Positions 57,801-64,000 of a DNA stretch of 64,000 nucleotides are shown one piece after another. Each line of letters opens with the position of its first letter. Position 1 is the first letter of the stretch. The stretch comes from Pomacea canaliculata (taxonomy: Eukaryota > Mollusca > Gastropoda > Architaenioglossa > Ampullariidae), in assembly GCF_003073045.1 (NCBI RefSeq), contig NC_037600.1, positions 13,659,188 through 13,723,187 on the forward strand, written 5' to 3'. The position numbers and the translations under genes are program-made. The notes below the pieces were generated by a model that ran no database searches, had not been told where the DNA came from, and saw nothing but the letters and a program-made list of their open reading frames with translations.

Positions 57801-60524
57801 CCGTCCAGATCCAGGCCAGGGAGAAGGACAGCGACAAAGAGTTCGTGACTGTCCTGAACTACCTGCTGACTCCGGACACGGAGCTGGCAGACACTCTGGG
57901 AGACCGGAACAAGAGGGTAGGTCTGGGCTGACATGTTGTCTGTCCACATTAGCTTTGGTCTCTCCGTTTTTCTGTCTGTATGCGTTCATCCTGTTCTCCT
58001 TTCTTTGCCCGGGGGTTGGGGAGTGTGGGGGACAGGAAGTTGTAATTTTGTGACGAAAATATGACATTTAAAGTGACGTCACATGTTAATGTTTCAAAAT
58101 GACGTCGCTCGTAATGTGCAGCTGCTCAAGGAGCTTAACGCCGCTACAGCGGACAATGACATTGACAGGCTGGAAATGGCGATACAGAAAGTGTGGTCAG
58201 CTGGAGTGAATGACAATGTCAAGGTAACATCGGAATCATTTTCACGTCTTCTGGAAGTTCATCGGGAAGGTAAATGATTCGTCTGCTTTCGTTTTTTTTT
58301 TTTTTTTTTGTCCCTTTTCCACTTCTTTCTTTCATTCTTACCTTTTAAAATTGTTTTCCATTGTATTCACTTTCTCTGTTTTTGCACCTGATCTTCCCTG
58401 ATCTTCTTTACTACACTTTTCGGTGAACACTATACTCACTCGCTCTAGCATATTTCTGAACCCTTAATATTATCATTCAAATTACATTCACTTCCTCGTA
58501 AAGAAAACAGCATATAAAAGGTATAATTAAAGTAGGAGACGATCAATCCGTGAAAGTAACCAATTGATATTGGTAACAAACAGGGTGTTATATTTCTGTC
58601 TACGAAAGAAATTTCTTTCCCTGTCATCTTTCTTCATTCTTCCTTCGTGATCCTGCTTCTACTCCTTTTCCTCCTTGCATGAATTCGTCCATACTGGCAG
58701 CCATTCAGAAAGCAGAAAGAGGCAATGACCCGGATGTCCTGGAGGCCGCCATCAACGCTGCCCACCAATCAAAAGTGTCGTACGCTCTTCACCGCGCCCC
58801 TTGGTTTGCAAAGGCGGAGAGGAGGCTGATAAGTCTGCGGCGCATAGCCACCATGTCGAAAAGAGTTCTAAAGGTACAGTACATGAGCTTCTAAACCGTT
58901 AACATCTAGGGAACTTAATATTTCCCGTGTTTATAAGAATCTACTGGCCGAAATCCCTAACCAGCATTTTTTTAAACCAACGTAGTGGGTGACATTACAT
59001 TTAGTCATACTAAAATAAAAGATTTGTCGTCTCCTAAGCAGTCAAAAAGTCTGGATATTTTTTGAAATAGTTTATCATTTCAATCAGTTATAAAAATCAG
59101 ATATTGTATATTTGTATATTATTTCTATTTGGTGTAAATATTTTAAGTTCTTGTAATACTAAATGGGAGAACTACAGTTGTTTAGGGCCATTAACCTGCG
59201 GGGCAGTAATCTTTATCCACGCTGCGTGTCAGGGTTATGGAGGCCGCCATTGTAACCGATTCACACCTTACAAGGTTACAAAGTTAATCAGCCGTAAATC
59301 CACAGAACTGTCAAGACCGTTAATCACGATTTAATATTACGGCGCTACTTTCAAAATGGCGACTCGAGGGTCAACACGTGAGAAACGACTGTGATAAAAA
59401 TTTATTTGCTCATTATTTATTGTAATTTATGCATTATAACAATATTTAAGCCGCGGACCACCTAAGCACTTTGGATCCCAATCACCGCGACTTAAGGGCC
59501 CTATATACACTGTAATTATAAAGAAAGAATAAACAAAAACAATCGTGCAGGAGTCTTTGTATTTGAAACAAATATTTTTTGTATCTAATATAGTATATAG
59601 TATCTAATATCCTTCATTCCTATAATTAATTAAGAAAGATAAATTTTAATAACCTTCAAACACAATAATAAAACAGGACCCTCTTCCAAAATCCTTGTTT
59701 ATATTCAAGAAATCATTGACCATGTGCACAATAAATAACTATAACTCTGTTCCAAGTCTTAGATACCATGGGCAGTGTGTTAAGAGATTGTTAAAAGACG
59801 GCTTGGGAAATTGTGCTTTTTTTTAATTTGACATGCGCTCTAACATCGCAGTTAGACATTTAGTATTCTTATGCAATTATGGGGCTTTGTCCACTTGGAT
59901 ATCCTCACGTAACTGTTACATCTTGTTCATATCAACATTCGCCTTGATCATATGATTCACAGCTGAGTAAGACAACCATGAGTGAGGTACATCGTATCAA
60001 CAATCCACACCCTTCCGTGAAATCTACCCTAAAGGCTGTACTAATTCTACTCGGCAACAAACCTTCGAAACTTAAGGTTTTATTCACTCTCTGGTCTGCT
60101 TCTTTTTCTTTGTTTCTCTTTCTCTCTGATTTTTACGGCAGTTTAATTGTTAAGTAAGCAGTTTCGACATGAACCACATTAGCAAATAATCAGTTCAGAG
60201 GTTCTGTTTGCTTTCTAAACGCTCTTTAAAAGATGAAAAACACCACAACTGCTTTTTGTAAAAGTTATGTATGCATAATAAATTATTTTTTTCTGTAACA
60301 AAGAGTACGTGCGTGCCTCTGTGTATGTGAGCAGGAATGGAAGAACGTGCAAAGCAGGATGCGCGTGCAGGGCAGGGAGGGAGTCTTTCATCGCATCAGT
60401 CAGTTCCAGCCTGACACGGTGAATGGTGAGTCTCTACTCACGGCACGACAACTACTCAACACTTGCAGCGTGGATGAGATTCGCGCCACCAGCGCCGCCT
60501 GTGCCGCGCTGTACGACTGGGCAA
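51896..60524 (+). CDS. Kyphoscoliosis-peptidase (KY)-like protein, probable pseudoenzyme
   Basis: Eight coding exons with matching phases: 51896-51919 (MSEPSSSE), 53645-53770, 55272-55507, 56356-56580, 57007-57916, 58122-58269, 58701-58873 and 60335-about 60524; it may continue beyond. Exon 2 carries FPPPKPPSSRKHEVF and DFSDIDEHA, the usual N-terminal motif of KY/Hillarin proteins. Exons 3-4 form the transglutaminase-like core: LLDYLRLPHYTTQLQLLRAI, VEVCLLFQYICLEAGLPCK and EDNQVWAAVHLDGSWRLVDV. In active relatives the Cys sits in a V-C-x-G-Y motif and the His in N-H-x-W. Here the first motif is absent and the His position is Gln. Exon 5 is the long KY C-terminal domain (FFFLTDPDVFIYFSCPGPSE, PAWQLLKEPWSIERF). 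Exons 6-8 are helical repeats. KY proteins act in muscle or cytoskeleton maintenance. A 5' UTR exon likely precedes, with an acceptor at 51806. Confidence 0.82.
51920..55271. other. KY-like gene introns 1-2
   Basis: Apart from exon 53645-53770, these introns contain simple repeats: (CAA)n at 52612-52651, poly-T at 54522-54555 and 54769-54802, and poly-C at 54949-54962. No nested gene was seen. Confidence 0.6.
58874..60334 (+). other. KY-like gene intron 7
   Basis: Intronic DNA of 1.46 kb. A 59190-59380 stretch with tggaggccgccattgtaacc and tcaaaatggcgactcg looks like a repeat or CpG-bearing relic but is unassigned. Confidence 0.45.
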
Positions 60525-61376
60525 GTGTTTGTTACAAATACCTACAGATATCACCAACATGCATTAAAATGATTCCAAACACTTGAAATACATATAAACA
60601 CATTAAGATAGCTGTACATTCCTTGAAAGCCTATACATAGCCTTAAATACTTAGAAATACCAAGACAAGAACTGAATATCCTTAAAATCCGTGATTATAA
60701 TTATAATTTGAAAGACCGTTCAATCTGCTATCTCAAGTGGTTGCATTCTTCAGAATTATAGTTATGTAGTAACCTCATTATGATAGTTTGGCTCAGATAG
60801 CCGAAGCCATTTGGTGTAAGTGGTGCTTTGAAGAGTACAGGTACGAATATCCGTCTTTTCTTTGTCTCTTTCACACTTTTATTTTATTCTTGCCAAACTG
60901 TTGCAATGCCAAATTGTTTATTGCCCATTTTGGTTCCAGGGTTCCAGCGTATTACAAATGAAAGACTCGGACAAAATTTTACAAAAGGCGAAGACGGCTT
61001 TCTTTTGAGCGTCATCGATGAGAATGCGTGGTTCATTCTTTTGCTTACCAAGTTTCCAGTATTATTTTTGTTATTATTTGTTAGTATTATTACTTTTGAT
61101 GTCGTCTCGGCCATCATATTTCATCAGATTTGATTATATGATTGACATATTATCTAAATAGATTTAAGACTAAGGTTTTAAAATTAGAATTCTGTAGTAC
61201 AAATGGCTCAGATGATGGCCAGGGCACGCTAGCCTACAGCCGAAACTTAACTCTCGCTGTTGGCTCCACGCACCAAACCCTGACAATTGTCTCATCTGAA
61301 GGACTAAACGCAATGAGTGGAGGAATGGGTGATGCTGAGACGACAGTACTTGATGAGAGGGAATTGATGCTCAAGC
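60525..61376. other. No feature recognised
   Basis: Probably intron or 3' region of the KY-like gene. Short frames only. Confidence 0.35.
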
Positions 61377-61540
61377 CGTGCCAGCAACTAAGACTATATA
61401 TATCACGGCAAGGCAGCCAGCCTTGTAAACAGATGCCACATACAGATAAAGAATAGCGCACCCGAGATGAGAAGTGAACCCAGGACAGCCAATGCTCACT
61501 GCACTGGTGACAGGCGCTAACCGTTGAGCCAACGGACCGC
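61377..61540 (-). mobile_element. tRNA-derived SINE, family 1, copy 2
   Basis: Minus-strand head ccgttggctcaacggttagc, B-box-like gggttcacttctc, then the same body as 49426-49580. The left flank (61200-61376) is not shared with copy 1, so the element boundaries are about here. Confidence 0.7.
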
Positions 61541-61549
61541 GCACGACAG

Positions 61550-64000
61550 TCCAGTACAATTCCCTGATGAAGTCAAGGACCAGCCCGGATGTGTCCCAAC
61601 AGGAACCAAGCTCGTCAATGACAGCGTCAACAACCTCTCAAGACATTTCCATAACACTAATTCATGCTGAGCTCATTAAAAATAATTTTAAATTATTATA
61701 GGTGTCTCAGGCTCTTGCAGATATTGTGTTATTACTTTTCTCAGAAGTAGTTAATAGAAATATGCATCAAACAAATCTGTCGGTTCACACTCAATCATAA
61801 CTCACAATCTAAGAGCAGTGTCAAGTGGTATTTTGTAGGAGGTCGAAATTGGGACTTTGACCTACCAACAATAAAATCGTTGTAACACAAAAAGGAAATA
61901 AGAGATGATTATAGACCCGTTTAAATTAGCATCATCATTGTCGATGAGCTTGTATAATGCTGGTCCCCAGTCAAAAACTGCACCTTACAAGAAGTCAGCA
62001 TTTATACTGCACTTTTAAAAAAAATATAGTTTATATAAAACGGACAAAAAGTTCCTTGAAGCAACCAGCAAAATAATTTAAAAAAAAACAGACTTAATAC
62101 GTAATTTTAATGCCAGCATATGTAGACAGACCGACGCACAGACACACCAACATGCATTCAGATTTCTCTACATCACTGGACACGTGCACTTGTTACTTGC
62201 TGGTCTGTCTATGGCATCAACTTCTGTCCAAAATGTAAACATCCCTTGTCACGATCACAGTAAACGTCTATGGAAGTTGACGACACTTCACTTTTGTGTG
62301 TGATGACATGTACACGTCGGGAGAATTACAGATGTCACGATGACAGTTCTGTGTACGGCCATCACATATGCAGTGATGTCAGCATCGTCTGCTCCATCTC
62401 GTCATAGTACTGATAACTAACAGTATTAGTGTTTTTGTATGTGCATGCAAGTGATTTAACATTCCACGTTATCTTATATCTATTTCCTTCTCCAGTTCTC
62501 TCATCATTTGTTTCAATTACTTGAAATCTATACCAGTTGAATACAACTTTATCAATTCAGAACAGCTGTAACACACAAGTATGGCAAAATTTGTGTAGAA
62601 CTATATCATGTCAGAACTTGGTGAAGGTCCGATGATACACCCCCAATTAAGATTAATTACACGCACACTTTTTAAAAAGTTGCATGCCTACATTTATATT
62701 GCCTGGCAAGCAGCCATGCAGCTATCCCTTTATTTGAAACGCGACGTGCATAAATCCTGAAAATGTCTTACAACAGCCTTTAAAAAAAAACCCTGCTGTC
62801 TCACTGCAAACGATCGGCCCACAGAAGTCTGTGGACTGGCCGCTATTCTCTATCAAACCAAGTCCATGATCAAACCATGAATTACTTGTTCATGCAAGGT
62901 CAACCTCGAGGTCAGCTGCGAGTAAACGACGTCACTTCCGGCAACTATACAGCTAACTTCCGTTCAGTAATCGAGATGGATCTATACTTTCGGCTGTGCA
63001 TTTTCATACAACAGGTGAATTTATTGCTTTTTACATATTTTGAAACTATTTTTAATATTATACCAGATTATCCCCCAAAGTTCCAGTGTCTTCGAAGACA
63101 AGTAAATGTAATTAAAACTACCTTTTTCGCATTGTCAACAATGACATGATTGTCTCTCACTTTCAGGCGTCTGCAGTTACTTAGTCGAAATAATCAAAGT
63201 TTTTAATCGATTTTAATTACGTTAAAGTTACAATTGTAAAGTTTTGTTTGAACAAAAGATATTACTTTTTTTTCACTATTAACTTCATCCTTATTCTTCA
63301 GTTTGTGAATAACAGTCACAAACGAAAATTGATATTAATGTACAAACTAGAACAATACAGACTTAATTATTCATGAATACAAAATACGTCATCTTAACAT
63401 ATCCTCATTTTTATGTTTAACATTTACAGTTTGTAAAAATTACTTCTTTAGATTGTATTTTTATTTTGAAAAGATTACATTCTAAAACCTTTGCTATGGT
63501 GCTTTTTCTGTACCATAAATTTATTATTGTTGTTAATAGTACTAAAACATTATGGGGTTCTTAAAGTATAATATTTGCAGTTAGTTCCAGATCGTGTCAG
63601 CCTTTGTTGCTAATAAAGCGAACTATGCGATTAGAGAATATTCTTTTAGTAAGAGAACAGTGTAGTCCAGTCTGGTTATAACTTTTTTGTTTGTTTTTTT
63701 TTTTCAACCAGAGGGATGCCTGATTTATCTTTCTCTGTTCTTCTACCATTATTGTTCAAGAGGGCTTGGGTCTTGAAAAATTAATTGCAGGTGCTGGGTA
63801 GCTTTGCAACAAAGGATCTGTTTTGATGGTGTCATGTCAAGATTACCCTGCTGCTATCATATTGCTGTAGTTGAGCTTATTCCAAAGATATAGTATGCTC
63901 TGCTGGCATAATATATTGACACTGCATGTGTTGTTATGGAAAGTAATCTGTAAGCACTTTTGGCTGGATGGCTACCTAATTTCCTTTAGATTGTGTATGG
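61550..64000. other. AT-rich DNA without recognised features
   Basis: Only short unmatched frames and homopolymers. It may be intron if the KY-like gene continues out of the window. Confidence 0.35.

Noticed and set aside
62877..63149. 90-codon frame near the window end as an exon
   Set aside because: The second half is plainly intronic in composition and there is no recognised motif.

Overview
This is eukaryotic, intron-rich animal DNA. It is AT-rich, full of microsatellites and carries many transposon remnants. Metazoan-type protein modules (MAM, LDLa, Paired-class homeodomain, PH, kyphoscoliosis-peptidase domain), a KDZ transposase with CxC2-like cysteines, an RTE retroposon and a LINE whose ORF1 carries a 2A-like peptide all fit a lophotrochozoan, most likely a mollusc such as a gastropod. 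No single marker proves the species. Sister copies inside the window often differ by one base in homopolymers, so some frameshifts may be long-read assembly errors rather than biology.

Layout. 0-3.1 kb (minus): a long serine-rich exon and an LDLa-MAM-LDLa exon. 3.5-4.3 kb (minus): a compact, apparently intact four-exon Pax-like (Ser50) homeodomain gene. 5.9-7.2 kb: a Ty3/Gypsy RT scrap and a terminal exon of an unknown gene. 8.5-11.1 kb: DNA-transposon termini and a three-copy promoter-like tandem repeat. 11.8-13.6 kb (plus): a LINE ORF1 that starts with a hydrophobic 2A-like peptide. 13.95-18.92 kb (minus): a 4.97-kb LINE flanked by a 13-bp target-site duplication, inserted in DNA whose empty site is preserved twice elsewhere in the window.

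19.1-31.6 kb (minus): the most unusual region. It is a shuffled tandem array of Paired-class homeobox exons of the same family as the gene at 3.5 kb: start exons, linker exons, exons for homeodomain residues up to 46, and separate helix-3 exons, some intact and some broken. Several helix-3 exons differ at DNA-specificity residue 50. Two 2.3-2.6-kb units each carry three homeobox first halves fused head to tail.

36.8-38.9 kb (minus): 3' exons of a gene with a RhoGEF-type PH domain. 40.0-48.9 kb (minus): a 16-exon KDZ transposase gene, with a 3.2-kb RTE element (13-bp target-site duplication) in one intron. 49.4-50.2 kb and 61.4 kb: tRNA-derived SINEs. 51.9-60.5 kb (plus): an eight-exon kyphoscoliosis-peptidase-like gene whose exon phases all agree but whose transglutaminase-like catalytic residues appear substituted. 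The rest is intron, intergenic DNA and simple repeats.
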